A DNA stretch of 64,000 bases, from NCBI RefSeq assembly GCF_016429065.1, contig NZ_JAELTX010000002.1:59610-123609 (forward strand). Reading direction: 5' to 3'. The notes below the pieces were generated by a model. That model was not told the DNA's origin. It ran no database searches and saw only the letters and a program-made list of their open reading frames with translations. Made by a program: the position numbers and the translations under genes. The DNA comes from Pedobacter sp. ASV17. GTDB lineage: Bacteria > Bacteroidota > Bacteroidia > Sphingobacteriales > Sphingobacteriaceae. This document shows positions 44,911 to 54,583 of this stretch, piece by piece (position 1 is the stretch's first letter; each line of letters opens with the position of its first letter).

Positions 44911-45996
44911 ATGCCTGTTTCCGATTTATTCAAGCCTCTTACACTTTTGCATGGTCCCGCCATGAGAAATCGTTTTATGCTGGCACCGTTAACTAGCCAG
45001 CAGAGCAACCATGATGGCTCCGCATCTGAATTTGATCAACTCTGGATTGAGCAGCTTGCACAAAGTTGCTATGGATTGATACAGACGAGTGCCTCTACCG
45101 TAGAAGCAGGAGGTATTGCATTTGAGCGTCAGCTGGGAATCCATAGCGATGATCATTTGCCTGGACTGGCCCAAATGGCAACCACAATCCGCGAGGGCGG
45201 CGCACTTTCAGCCGTACAATTGCATCATGCTGGACATCGTGCCCAGCCAGCATTTGGAGGAGTACCAGCTCCCGCTTCCAGTGATACGTTAAAGGGAGTG
45301 TTGGCCCTATCCACCGAGGAAGTTGAGCGGATTCGTGATAGCTTCATTATAGCTGCAAAAAGAGCACAGCGAGCAGGTTTTAACGGCGTATCGGTACATG
45401 GAGCTTTTGGCTGGATCCTTTCAGAATTTATGTCGCCACACCTTAACCATCGTAACGATAAGTACGGAGGTAATCTGGAAAATCGGGCACGTTTTACGCT
45501 CGAAGTGATTGAGGGGATACGAAGCGCTTGTGGCCCCGATTTTCAAATAGGATGGCGATTATCCATTGAACGCTATGGACTTCGCCTTGAGGAACTGCGT
45601 GAAGTTACCGCGGAAGTATTTGACAAGGAACTCGTAGACTATCTGGATTTGGCGTTGTGGGATTCGGCACAGCTGGTGAGGGAAGGAAGCTTTCAGGGAA
45701 AAACCATGTTGAGCGTATTTGCCGATCTTCCACGCAAAGGTGTACGCTTAGGCGCGGCAGGGAAAGTCATGAGTGCGCAGCGAGCAGGACAGTTGTTAGA
45801 GGAAGGCTGCGATTTTGTACTCATTGCAAGAGCAGGCATACTCCAGCGAGACTTCCCACTTCAAGTAAAGAAAAACCCCCTGTATGAAAGCCCAGCGCTT
45901 CCTGTAACGGCCAATTATCTGCGTGAGGGAGGACTTAGCGAACGCTTTATCGATACCATGCGTGGTTGGCAAACTTTTGTGAAGCCAGGCTCTTGA
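44911..45996 (+). CDS. Old-yellow-enzyme family NADH:flavin oxidoreductase
   Basis: 361 residues, one FMN-binding TIM barrel. LHHAGHRA and VHGAFGWILSEFMSPHLNHRNDKYGGNLENRARF are the family signatures. The substrate-binding pair of YqjM-type enzymes is HxxH/N; here His163 is present but the partner is Phe166, which may alter substrate choice. FMN-binding regions appear intact. Third-position C/G is somewhat more common than in neighbouring genes, so recent transfer is possible but weakly supported. It is 106 bp after the epimerase gene. Confidence 0.88.
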   Translation: MPVSDLFKPLTLLHGPAMRNRFMLAPLTSQQSNHDGSASEFDQLWIEQLAQSCYGLIQTSASTVEAGGIAFERQLGIHSDDHLPGLAQMATTIREGGALSAVQLHHAGHRAQPAFGGVPAPASSDTLKGVLALSTEEVERIRDSFIIAAKRAQRAGFNGVSVHGAFGWILSEFMSPHLNHRNDKYGGNLENRARFTLEVIEGIRSACGPDFQIGWRLSIERYGLRLEELREVTAEVFDKELVDYLDLALWDSAQLVREGSFQGKTMLSVFADLPRKGVRLGAAGKVMSAQRAGQLLEEGCDFVLIARAGILQRDFPLQVKKNPLYESPALPVTANYLREGGLSERFIDTMRGWQTFVKPGS

Positions 45997-46122
45997 GAAG
46001 TGTTCGCTATTGCTTAGCTGTGCCATTGGCCACAAGTTAAAAAAACTCCATGACATCCTTAAAATTATCCATTCTTTAACCCATATGATCATCACACCTT
46101 TGCGGTGTTTAAACCCTTTATA

Positions 46123-46488
46123 ATGAAAAAAACAGCAATTATCATTCTTTCTGATCCCAAGGCTGGTTCAGAAGAAGCACTAGGACGTGTATTTAACGCT
46201 TTGGCGTCGGCTTATGAATTTAAACATGCAGGCGAAGAGGTAAAAATCGTTTTTCAGGGAGCAGGCATCAGATGGCCAGAACAACTTGAAAAAGCAGAAC
46301 ATCCCGTTCATACACTTTATGCAGCGGTAAAAGATCATGTTCATGGTCTTTCCAAAGGCTGCGTTGCCGTGTTTGGGACCGAGGTTTCTGGCTACGATTT
46401 GTTAAGCGATAACGAGGTACCAGGTACGCCTGGTTTGCCAAGCCTTCTTAACCTAAGAAATGAAGGCTACGATCTTTTGATTTTCTAA
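46123..46488 (+). CDS. DsrE-family protein
   Basis: 121 residues from ATG 46123 (a GTG at 46105 gives a less likely extension). It begins KKTAIIILSDPKAGSEEALG and has VKIVFQGAGIRWPEQL, the typical DsrE-like alpha/beta core. A single Cys lies in LSKGCVAVFG, where sulfur-carrying DsrE proteins have their reactive Cys. It follows the OYE gene by 126 bp. Function unknown; sulfur handling is only one possibility. Confidence 0.8.
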   Translation: MKKTAIIILSDPKAGSEEALGRVFNALASAYEFKHAGEEVKIVFQGAGIRWPEQLEKAEHPVHTLYAAVKDHVHGLSKGCVAVFGTEVSGYDLLSDNEVPGTPGLPSLLNLRNEGYDLLIF

Positions 46489-46499
46489 ATGTTCTGCCT

Positions 46500-46535
46500 A
46501 ACTGCCCTTTTCGATCTTCAAAAGGGCAGTTTTCA
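46500..46535 (+). terminator. Terminator of the DsrE-like gene
   Basis: AACTGCCCTTTT pairs perfectly with AAAAGGGCAGTT, 11 bases after the stop codon, followed by TTTC. Confidence 0.85.
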
Positions 46536-46597
46536 TCATGATCACTATTGAAATCGCATGATATATTTTAAGTATTTTAGCGTATCCTATCAAAGTA

Positions 46598-47074
46598 ATG
46601 AAACCCAAGCGCATGGAAAAGAATCATCAATATTATATGCAGCAATGTCTGGAACTTGCAAAAACAGCTTTAGCTGCTGGTGATCCACCCGTAGGTGCAC
46701 TGATTGTTGCCCATGGTGAGATCATCGGCACTGGGATCGAATCGGGCAAATCAACAGGCGACATTACCAATCATGCAGAAATAGTAGCCATTAGGGATGC
46801 CGTGAAGAACGGTTATGCAGATAAGCTTCCTATCGCAAGCCTATTTACCACCCATGAGCCCTGCATCATGTGTTCTTACGTCATTAGGCACCATCGGCTA
46901 TCGGAGATTGTTTATGGGACATCGGTGCCCTTTGTAGGAGGTGCCACTTCTAAATTCGATATTTTGCTGACCCATGAGGTGCCAAAATGGGGTGAAATGC
47001 CAACCATTATCAGTGGGGTTTGTTCTCATGAATGCAACCAGCTTACCGAAGCGTTTAAAAAGCTAAACCATTAA
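46598..47074 (+). CDS. Cytidine/nucleoside-deaminase-like protein
   Basis: 158 residues. The zinc site comprises HAE (residues about 62-64, catalytic Glu) and PCIMC (PCxxC). The GDPPVGALIV start is typical of the guanine/tRNA-adenosine deaminase group. The end, CNQLTEAFKKLNH, lacks a tRNA-binding basic tail, so a nucleobase substrate such as guanine is more likely than tRNA. It sits 12 bp before an AraC regulator on the same strand and is probably co-transcribed with it. Confidence 0.87.
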   Translation: MKPKRMEKNHQYYMQQCLELAKTALAAGDPPVGALIVAHGEIIGTGIESGKSTGDITNHAEIVAIRDAVKNGYADKLPIASLFTTHEPCIMCSYVIRHHRLSEIVYGTSVPFVGGATSKFDILLTHEVPKWGEMPTIISGVCSHECNQLTEAFKKLNH

Positions 47075-47086
47075 AAAATCAGCAAA

Positions 47087-47968
47087 ATGTTATCACAATC
47101 TGTATATACGCTGCTTAACCAACAAAATGGCAATTTGGCTTTCAAATTGTTTGAGTTTGATAACGATAGCTATTTTGATCATATACAGCGCAATAATTAT
47201 TTTACGCTGATACTCATCACTTCGGGCAAAGGATTGGCCAAAGTTGATTTTTGCGATTACACATTTGAAGAAGATAGTTTATTTGCATTTTATCCCTATC
47301 AGCCATTCATGTTGCAGGCTGTAGAGCCACTAATGGGAATTGCCATACAGTTTCACCACGATTTTTTTTGTATCTACCGACATCACCAAGAAATTGCAGC
47401 AAATGGGATACTCTTCAACAATATTTACGAGCAGCCATTTGTGAACCTGAACGAAAACTGCAAAAGCACCATCTTGAACCTCATACACGGAATTGCCGAT
47501 GAGTTAAAAGCTGATGCCTTTAGAAAAGATGAAGTGTTGGTTTCGTACCTTAAAATTTTGTTGGTGATGGCTACGAGGATAAAACTTGCCCAACAATCTG
47601 TCCATCATACCGAAGCGGTTAACAGCAAACAGCAGTTTCTGATCCAAAATCTTAAAAATGCCATAGAGGATAACTTCCGAAAAAGACATTCTGCCAGCGA
47701 TTACGCAGACATATTGCATCTTACGCCTGCTTCGCTTGCACGAATCACAAAGAGCCATTTCAATAAAACACTGTCCGATTTGATTTCTGAGCGGATAATT
47801 ATTGAAGCCAAAAGGGAATTGTACCTAACGGATAAGACGGTTAAAGAAATAGCCTATGAACTTGGCTATGAAGATGAGTATTACTTCAGCAGGGTTTTTA
47901 AAAGTAAAACCGATATATCGCCCCAATTTTATAGGAATACCATTGGCTTTAATAAAGCTAATTCCTGA
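47087..47968 (+). CDS. AraC-family transcriptional regulator
   Basis: 293 residues. The N-terminal cupin-like part spans 1-150 (YFTLILITSGKGLAKVDF). The C-terminal double HTH comprises SASDYADILHLTPASLARITKSHF and KTVKEIAYELGYEDEYYFSRVFKSKTDISPQFYR. It lies 12 bp after the deaminase gene and probably regulates the operon or a linked pathway. The ligand is unknown. Confidence 0.9.
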   Translation: MLSQSVYTLLNQQNGNLAFKLFEFDNDSYFDHIQRNNYFTLILITSGKGLAKVDFCDYTFEEDSLFAFYPYQPFMLQAVEPLMGIAIQFHHDFFCIYRHHQEIAANGILFNNIYEQPFVNLNENCKSTILNLIHGIADELKADAFRKDEVLVSYLKILLVMATRIKLAQQSVHHTEAVNSKQQFLIQNLKNAIEDNFRKRHSASDYADILHLTPASLARITKSHFNKTLSDLISERIIIEAKRELYLTDKTVKEIAYELGYEDEYYFSRVFKSKTDISPQFYRNTIGFNKANS

Positions 47969-47984
47969 ATAGGTATTTCATCTT

Positions 47985-48350
47985 TGGATCACGGTAGGTG
48001 CCCGTCATTCCGAACTTTTTTTGTCATTCCGAATATGGGGCTTGTCCCGACACTTCGGGAAGGAATCTCTATAGTTTTATAACCGAATAGTTTAGTAAAG
48101 ATTTGACTTCGTTGATTTTCAATTTACTTCGTGACTGTTGCACGTAGCGCCTAATGAATGAGGAATACTTGAGATTGCTTCGTAAACTTGCAATGAAGCT
48201 ACGGTGCACGTTATTTCGAGCTCAACGCAGTGAAGTCGAGAGGAGTAGCTGCTACGAGGTCTTCGCTACCGAAAAATCGGTACAAGTTATGCTCTGAATG
48301 ACAAGGAGCACAAAGCCATATTCCCCTCTCTCAGAGGGTGCCCAATGGGC
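47985..48350. repeat. Repeat mosaic, convergent junction
   Basis: Holds 'ccgtcattccgaacttttt...cttgtcccgacacttcgggaaggaatctctat' and the 'tcttcgctaccgaaaaatcggtacaagttatgctctgaatgac' element, plus 'cccctctctcagagggtgcccaatgggcggg' DNA. It is closely similar in order to 39400-39720. No gene is visible. Confidence 0.8.
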
Positions 48351-48392
48351 GGGATGTTTCTCTTTTTTATACCTTTTTGTACCGACTAATCA

Positions 48393-49484
48393 CTACTGAT
48401 CGTTTCCATATAATATCTCATCAATATTGTTTTCAAGCTGATGGTCTTTAGGGAACCTCGATAAGTAAAACTCCTCGTAATAGGCTTTAATGATGGCCGC
48501 CATTGGCGTAGCCAGTAAAGCCCCCATCAAGCCAAAGGCAGCACCCATGGATAATAACAAAAACAGCAGTGAAACTGGGTGGATTTTCATGGTCTTGGAT
48601 CTCAGCTTGGGCATTAAGAAATCAGCAGTGAGCTCATTTAAAAGTAGAAAAAATACCAAGCACCAAAGCGCAGTAGCTGGACCTACAGATAATGCCACTA
48701 AAGTAGGAGGGATGGCCATAATGTAAAAACCTATTTTCGGAATCAGTTCCGAAAAAAAGGCCAATGCTGCCCATACCAGTGCGCCTGGTACGTTCATGAT
48801 ACTTAGGAATACAAACACCAATACGGCTTGTACAACACCCCCAATCAGGTTTGATCTCATCCAGCCGCCTAACATGCTAGAAGTATGTTTTAAAGCATTG
48901 GTGGCCTTTTCACGCTTATCGGGTAAAAAGGCAGTTAAATATAATTGGATAATGGGCCTTGGGTTGGCTACAAAAAATACAATCATGGACACAAAAACGA
49001 TAAAGACAAACACGCCTCCCAAAATGCTGAAAGAAAAGCTGCCAAGTCCCATGACGGTTTTTCCGAGCGGTGGCATGGCACTACTGATTGACATTTGATC
49101 TTTAGGCAGGTTTTTGCTCAACTCTGGATACTTCCTTAAAAGATGTTCCAAATGGGTAGTGACGCTATTCAAATAACTAGGGATATTGCCAATCAATATA
49201 TCAATTTGGTCACTGATGACAGGTACTACCAAAATAGTAATGATGGTAGAGACGATAAAAATAGCACCAAGTACAATCAACGCGGCCAACCATCTTTTCA
49301 TTCCCCTTTTCTCCAGCTTGTTCACTGGTTGGTTGATAATGATCCCCAAAATAATGGCAAATAAAAACAAGATCACCACAGAGATAATCTTATATAGAAA
49401 CCATAATAAAATAACGAGTCCAAAAAGATAAAGGATACTTGAAGTTAAAGTTCTGTAGAGGTTAAAAGGTCTATTTTCTGCCAT
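48393..49484 (-). CDS. AI-2E-family (PerM-like) transporter
   Basis: 363 residues from ATG 49484 (MAENRPFNL); upstream start codons at 49511 (ATG) and 49520 (TTG) are possible. Eight or so membrane helices: two N-terminal hairpins, then a long loop with LDIQIDILIGNIP-like amphipathic region, and the GGVVQAVLVFVFLS and FELIPKIGFYIMAIPPTLVAL motifs typical of this family. Family members are linked to autoinducer-2 export, Na+/H+ exchange or other transport; function unresolved here. Confidence 0.88.
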   Translation of the reverse strand: MAENRPFNLYRTLTSSILYLFGLVILLWFLYKIISVVILFLFAIILGIIINQPVNKLEKRGMKRWLAALIVLGAIFIVSTIITILVVPVISDQIDILIGNIPSYLNSVTTHLEHLLRKYPELSKNLPKDQMSISSAMPPLGKTVMGLGSFSFSILGGVFVFIVFVSMIVFFVANPRPIIQLYLTAFLPDKREKATNALKHTSSMLGGWMRSNLIGGVVQAVLVFVFLSIMNVPGALVWAALAFFSELIPKIGFYIMAIPPTLVALSVGPATALWCLVFFLLLNELTADFLMPKLRSKTMKIHPVSLLFLLLSMGAAFGLMGALLATPMAAIIKAYYEEFYLSRFPKDHQLENNIDEILYGNDQ

Positions 49485-49529
49485 AGATGAATAATTACCT
49501 ATTCGTAACATTATCGGCAAGGAATTGTT

Positions 49530-50060
49530 TTTAGGAACTAGTTACTAGTGGTTAGGAGCTAGTTGTTAGTTGTTAGTAGTTAGTGGCTAGTAGTTAGGGC
49601 ATAGTCCCGATACTTCGGGTACTTGTCCCGATCCTTCGGGTACTTGTCCCGATACTTCGGGATTGGTTCATTGGTAATTATAAACCTCGCAGGTTTTTAA
49701 AACCTGCGAGGTTTTCATGAAGCTGCAATTACAGCTAGTGGTTGGTGATAACGCCAAGCAAAGAGGTAAAAAACAAATCGTTAGATTTCTCCTCCTTCCA
49801 TCGTCGAAATGACGGAAATGTCATCCAGAGTGAACCTGTACCGACACTTCGGTAACGAAGGATCTTTATATTGTTTAATAGCAACTACTGTATAGTCCCG
49901 ATCCTTCGGGTACTTGTCCCGATCCTTCGGGTACTTGTCCCGATACTTCGGGATTGGTTCATTGGTCATTAGTTCATTAGTTCACTGCTCATTAGTTCAT
50001 TGGTGATTCGTTGCTAGGAGCTAGTGGCATAGTACCGATACTTCGGGATTAGCTAATTGG
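49530..50060. repeat. Long repeat mosaic between AI-2E and TonB-receptor genes
   Basis: Opens with CTAG units (about 49535-49595). Then come tandem 21-nt units of the form gtcccgatccttcgggtactt (about 49600-49665 and again 49890-49955), a perfect hairpin (49682-49714), a long interspersed element (about 49785-49865), and a further CTAG/CCCGA stretch to 50060. The rest, to 50112, is 'cattatcacat' simple sequence. No gene was found. Confidence 0.85.
49682..49714. repeat. 16-bp perfect hairpin, copy 1
   Basis: AAACCTCGCAGGTTTT and its reverse complement, separated by one T. An identical copy lies at 52743-52775. Both sit inside repeat mosaics and resemble a mobile hairpin or terminator unit rather than a gene-specific terminator. 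Confidence 0.85.
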
Positions 50061-50112
50061 TAATTATCACATTATCACATCAACTAATTATCACATTAAC
50101 TCATTATCACAT

Positions 50113-52506
50113 TTATAAAGAATTATCAAACGTGAGGTCTTTTTTCTTCTTCACTATGCCAAAATTATAGCTCATGCCAAAATAGGCAATCCGTGAGTTG
50201 CTTCTGGTAAACACATCTTGCACTAAGCCTATACTGCTCAGCTCTGCTTTTTGTCGTTGGCTTCTGAAAACATCAGAAACGGTAAGGTATATCGAACCTT
50301 TCTTTTTGAACAGTTCTTGCCTTGCTCCAAAGTTTAATACAAAACTTGGCAAGTATTTGCCCTGTGGCGTAAGACGTGCGGAACGGTAATTGGAATTAAC
50401 CTGTACTGCCGTGCTTTTGGTGATGGTATAGGTGGAGTTAAAATTGGCACTCCAGGTAATTGTATTCTTTTTTGTGCCATAACCCAAGTTCGAACCATCA
50501 ATCTGGTTATAAAATACATTGGGCGTAAAGTTAACGTTCAGCTTATCGTGTACATTGGCAGAGAAAACCACATCGGCTCCCAATGCCTTGTCATTGGCCA
50601 AGTTTTGCTGACTTGTAGTGAAAATTCCATTTGCTTCACTTACTATTGAAGTAAAACCATCGTATTTATAACGGTAATAAATACCTGGTAAAATACTGAA
50701 ATGATCGTTTTTCCATTGATAGCCAAATTCTACAGAGTGGATAATTTCTGGCTTTAGGTAAGGGTTTCCTACCCTAATATTGTTATCGTCCTGATATTCT
50801 GCAAAGGGATTAAGGTCGTCACCTTCTGGACGGCGCACCCTTCGGCTATAGTTGAGCTGCAATTGCCTGCTATTGGATAGCTTGTAGGAAAGGTGTAGTG
50901 TAGGGTAAACCTTAAAATAATGGTTGGGAATTGTTACTGCTGTGGTTACCTGTGTAGATTTGAGATCTGCATATTCTCCCCTTAAGCCTAACATCGCTCC
51001 AAACTTCTTCCACGACTGTTCAAGGGTGCCATAAAAGGCATGAATATTCTCATTGTAGATGAAACGATTGGTTTTTCTGGTGCTGGTTACAAACTGCTGA
51101 AGGGAATAATCATAATCTGCACCAAAAAAATCAAGATCCTGTTTATTGTATTGGCCATCATAGCCAAGTTCAAGTTTAGTATCGTCGGCAAGTTGGTTTT
51201 CGTAGCCAATGGTCAACTGTCGGTTGTCTGAGGTTTGTTTAATCAAGGTGTTGTCTCTTGATTCGGGATTTGGATTAATGTTAACACGGTAAGTATTTAC
51301 AAAATGGTTATCCTCAATTTCTGGTGCATGTGAAGCGGTAAATTCTAACCTGATCTTATGGTCATCCTTTCCAAAATTATGCTGATAAAAGAATGTTCCA
51401 TCTAGTTCTCTTTCGTATTCATAATTTGTTCTGGTACGGTCATAGTCAGAAATCACGCCCGAATTGTTAAAAATCAGCTTCGTGGTGAGGTCGTTTTTGT
51501 GCATGTTACGGAAATAGTAATTGCCCGACACGCCAATGCTGTTCTGCTCATCGATGGTGTATTCCATCCCTAAAGTAGCCGTATTGGAAAATGGCCTCGA
51601 TTTATTGGTGACTTCATCGCTGTAGGAAACTGCCGAAGGACTGCCTGGGTCTGATTGCCTATGGTTGGTCGTACGTCTTAGGCGATAGTCTTGTTTAATG
51701 CTGTAACTGCCAAACATATTGACCTTACCAGGATTGTAGTTAAGGTTTACACTGGCATTGTATCTTTCCTGATTTCCAGCATTTGCGGTAACAGCACCGT
51801 TCAGTCCACGCTTTACATTTTTTTTAAGCACGATATTGATAATTCCACCAGTACCATCTGGCCTGTATTTTGCCGAAGGATTGGTGACCACCTCAATTCT
51901 TTCGATACTATTGGCTGGAAGTTGTTGTAGTGCCGTGGCGGCATTTTTGCCCATAATTGGCGAAACTTTTCCATTGATGAGGATCATTGCCGATGAATTT
52001 CTTAAAGAAACGTTCCCATCAATATCCACTTGCACCAAAGGCACGTTTTGCAGCACTTCGCTGGCAGAACCAGATTTGGCCATGATATCCTGATCCACAT
52101 TATAAACCTTTCTGTCGATGGTATTGCTGTATATCGGTTTTTTACCTGTAATGGTAATTTCGTTGAGTTTTTTTGCGCCGCCATTAAGAGAGATGTCCTG
52201 CACAATTTTTTTTGTGCCTGTACCAATCACAAAGCTGTTGGTCTTTAGGTGGTCAAAGCCAATGTAGCTGGCCATTAGGTAATAAGTGCCATCGGCAAGT
52301 CCAGAAATTTTGTACTGCCCCTTACTGTCGGTTACTTCCTGTTTGATAATGGTTTGGCTATCTGGTTTCATGAGCACTAGGGTTACAAACTCTAGCGGTC
52401 GTGCCGATGAAGCATCTGTTACCTTTCCCGTAACCATGCCATTGTTTTGTGCAAACGTGAAAAAAGGAACAAATAGTAAAATAACTAAGCGAAGCTTTGT
52501 GAACAT
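50113..52506 (-). CDS. TonB-dependent receptor-like outer membrane beta-barrel protein
   Basis: 797 residues. The signal peptide ends FTFAQ (residue 20). A carboxypeptidase-regulatory-like domain spans 25-110 (GKVTDASSARPLEF), then a plug with NVPLVQVDIDGNVSLRNSSAMILINGK and a large barrel (OMP_b-brl_3 type). No SusD partner is adjacent. Such receptors usually import siderophores, vitamins or small glycans, or act in outer-membrane adhesion; the ligand is unknown. Both flanks are repeat mosaics. Confidence 0.9.
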   Translation of the reverse strand: MFTKLRLVILLFVPFFTFAQNNGMVTGKVTDASSARPLEFVTLVLMKPDSQTIIKQEVTDSKGQYKISGLADGTYYLMASYIGFDHLKTNSFVIGTGTKKIVQDISLNGGAKKLNEITITGKKPIYSNTIDRKVYNVDQDIMAKSGSASEVLQNVPLVQVDIDGNVSLRNSSAMILINGKVSPIMGKNAATALQQLPANSIERIEVVTNPSAKYRPDGTGGIINIVLKKNVKRGLNGAVTANAGNQERYNASVNLNYNPGKVNMFGSYSIKQDYRLRRTTNHRQSDPGSPSAVSYSDEVTNKSRPFSNTATLGMEYTIDEQNSIGVSGNYYFRNMHKNDLTTKLIFNNSGVISDYDRTRTNYEYERELDGTFFYQHNFGKDDHKIRLEFTASHAPEIEDNHFVNTYRVNINPNPESRDNTLIKQTSDNRQLTIGYENQLADDTKLELGYDGQYNKQDLDFFGADYDYSLQQFVTSTRKTNRFIYNENIHAFYGTLEQSWKKFGAMLGLRGEYADLKSTQVTTAVTIPNHYFKVYPTLHLSYKLSNSRQLQLNYSRRVRRPEGDDLNPFAEYQDDNNIRVGNPYLKPEIIHSVEFGYQWKNDHFSILPGIYYRYKYDGFTSIVSEANGIFTTSQQNLANDKALGADVVFSANVHDKLNVNFTPNVFYNQIDGSNLGYGTKKNTITWSANFNSTYTITKSTAVQVNSNYRSARLTPQGKYLPSFVLNFGARQELFKKKGSIYLTVSDVFRSQRQKAELSSIGLVQDVFTRSNSRIAYFGMSYNFGIVKKKKDLTFDNSL

Positions 52507-52549
52507 TGATTTTGTAGTTTTAATACATAGTTAGTGTTCAATTCTGTTG

Positions 52550-52735
52550 GAAATTAGTAGTTAGGGATTAGTAGCTAGGTACTAGTAGTTAGTGGCTAGT
52601 GGTTAGGAGCTAGTAGCTAGGATATAGTCCCGACCCCTTCGGGATTAGTGGCGCAGTGCTGATCGTTCGGGGAACTTGTCCCGAGTATTCGGGGAACTTG
52701 TCCCGATTCTTCGGGATTGGTTATTTGGTTGACTG
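52550..52735. repeat. Repeat mosaic before amylase gene
   Basis: CTAG-type units (about 52555-52625) followed by CCCGACCCCTTCGGGATTAG and tandem CCCGAgTATTCGGGGAACTTGT units (about 52625-52725). With the hairpin at 52743, it repeats the order seen at 49530-49715. Confidence 0.85.
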
Positions 52736-52742
52736 CCTTTAT

Positions 52743-52775
52743 AAACCTCGCAGGTTTTTAAAACCTGCGAGGTTT
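52743..52775. repeat. 16-bp perfect hairpin, copy 2
   Basis: Identical to 49682-49714, with the same TCAT flank. It lies 90 bp beyond the 3' end of the amylase gene. Confidence 0.85.
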
Positions 52776-52864
52776 TCATCATATCAAGAAAATGAAGCAG
52801 CTACGAAGTAAATTGAAAATCAAAGAAGTTAAATTTATGCTATACAACCATTTATCATTAACAA

Positions 52865-54355
52865 TTAGCCATTATTCACAACCCACACCGAAACTGATCC
52901 TGCTTCACAAATAAAAGTTGCCCAGCCATCTTCCTCTACTACAATTTCCTGCGTTACATGTCCTAAGGCATCTATCATTGTTCGTCCAACAAAAGCAGGG
53001 CCCATTTCCATTCTTTTGTGGCCCTGTTCTCCATTAGATAAAATAACGGCCAATCCCGAATTTTCCTTTTCTGCTATTCCCTCTCTTGTCCAGCCAATGC
53101 AGTTGGGATGATCTAAATAATCCCTTTGCAAGCCATAAGCACGTTGTTTACGCAATATAAGTAAGGTTTCTAGTTGCGGTAAATATCCGATGGTTACCTC
53201 ATGGTCTTGTCCATCTTGTCCCTTATCCGTATAGGTAGAACCGTAAAGGTCGGCATAAAAAACACAGGGGTAGCCAGCTTCCCTTAGCAAGATCATGGCA
53301 TAGGCATGTGCCCTAAACCAAGGCTCTACAATTTGTTCCAATGATTGAAGTGGTTGGGTATCATGGTTTTCAACAAAGGTAACAGCCAAGTCGGGCCTTG
53401 CACTTACCAAGGTGTTTTCAAAGATGTTTGTCAGGTCATAATCATTGCCCGATTGGGAGGCCGTTGAAAAATTGGCTTGTAGGCAGGCATCAAATAATGA
53501 CATACGCCCTCCAGTAGCTTCTATGTAGGCTAAAAGGCTTCCCAAATCATTTGGTGCCCAATATTCGCCCACGGTAAACAGTTCCTTTTGTAGGTCTTCC
53601 CTAAGTACATCCAACCATTCGTTATAAAAATCTGCAGGCATGTGTTTAATGGCATCCAAGCGAAAACCGTCAAATTTCAAGGTTTGATACAACCATTTTC
53701 CCCAAGCTTTTAATTCTTCCCTTACTGCGGGATTACGAAAATCAATGTCCGATAACATGAGGTAATCATAATTGCCATTTTCTTTATCCAGTACCTCTTC
53801 CCAACCTTCGCCGTATTGGTTCTGTATGCTGTAAATGGCAGTTTCGCCGCTGCGGTGATCATAATCGACACCACTAAAGCACTGAAAATCCCATTGAAAT
53901 TTAGAGTATTTACCAGCTCGGGCAGGGTAGTTGAATTTGGTAAAAGCCTCAATTTCGAAAGGTTCCGAAATAAAGTTGCTACGTTGCTGCGGATCTACCT
54001 TTCGTACGGTAATGGTTTCCGTTTCATCGCCTCCGCCCAAATGGTTCAGTACAATATCCACATATACCTTTAAACCTACTTTTTGTGCTGCCTTAATGGC
54101 ATCCATTAATTCTTGTTTGGTACCATATTTGGTTCGGATGCTGCCTTTTTCTTCAAACTCTCCCAAGTCATAAAGATCGTAGGAATCGTAGCCAATGGAA
54201 TTTGGGCCAGCCATCCCTTTATGGGCGGGAGGTAACCAAAGCGTATCGAAGCCTTTATCCTTTAAGTTTTGTGCTTCTTGGGTGAGTTTTTTCCATAAGC
54301 TTCCATCGGCAGGGTAGTACCATTCAAAAAACTGCAGCATCGTAAAGTTTTCCAT
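52865..54355 (-). CDS. Cytoplasmic alpha-amylase, GH13 (subfamily 5 type)
   Basis: 496 residues without a signal peptide, so cytosolic. The (beta/alpha)8 barrel carries YVDIVLNH (100-105), GFRLDAIKH with nucleophile Asp234, VGEYW with acid/base Glu264, and VENHD with Asp332. The length and the QFFEWYYPADG start match the GH13_5 alpha-amylases. It would break alpha-1,4-glucans such as glycogen or imported maltooligosaccharide. It has no Sus-type partner beside it. Confidence 0.93.
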   Translation of the reverse strand: MENFTMLQFFEWYYPADGSLWKKLTQEAQNLKDKGFDTLWLPPAHKGMAGPNSIGYDSYDLYDLGEFEEKGSIRTKYGTKQELMDAIKAAQKVGLKVYVDIVLNHLGGGDETETITVRKVDPQQRSNFISEPFEIEAFTKFNYPARAGKYSKFQWDFQCFSGVDYDHRSGETAIYSIQNQYGEGWEEVLDKENGNYDYLMLSDIDFRNPAVREELKAWGKWLYQTLKFDGFRLDAIKHMPADFYNEWLDVLREDLQKELFTVGEYWAPNDLGSLLAYIEATGGRMSLFDACLQANFSTASQSGNDYDLTNIFENTLVSARPDLAVTFVENHDTQPLQSLEQIVEPWFRAHAYAMILLREAGYPCVFYADLYGSTYTDKGQDGQDHEVTIGYLPQLETLLILRKQRAYGLQRDYLDHPNCIGWTREGIAEKENSGLAVILSNGEQGHKRMEMGPAFVGRTMIDALGHVTQEIVVEEDGWATFICEAGSVSVWVVNNG

Positions 54356-54583
54356 CGTTTGTTTTTTCTATATTGAATTAGAGGGGTGTTGTTGGGATGT
54401 TTGCCGAACTAACAAAAAAGCAATAGTAATGTTTGATAAGGACGTTTTTAGGCAGAAAAATGAGGAGAAAAATTAATTCCTTATTGGTTCAAAACAAAAG
54501 TTAAATGAGGCTGTTATACGGTTGGAATAGCTAAGATCAGCAATGGAATAGCTTTCTGAAAAATCCAATTTAATTTTCGCAAA
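54356..54583. other. Upstream region of the amylase gene
   Basis: Short A/T-rich spacer between the amylase start and the broken small gene. It carries no clear repeat or recognisable site. The promoter of the amylase gene should lie here. Confidence 0.5.

Noticed and set aside
44911..45996. Recent horizontal transfer of the OYE gene
   Set aside because: Slightly more C/G-rich codons than neighbours, but not enough to claim transfer without a codon-use calculation.
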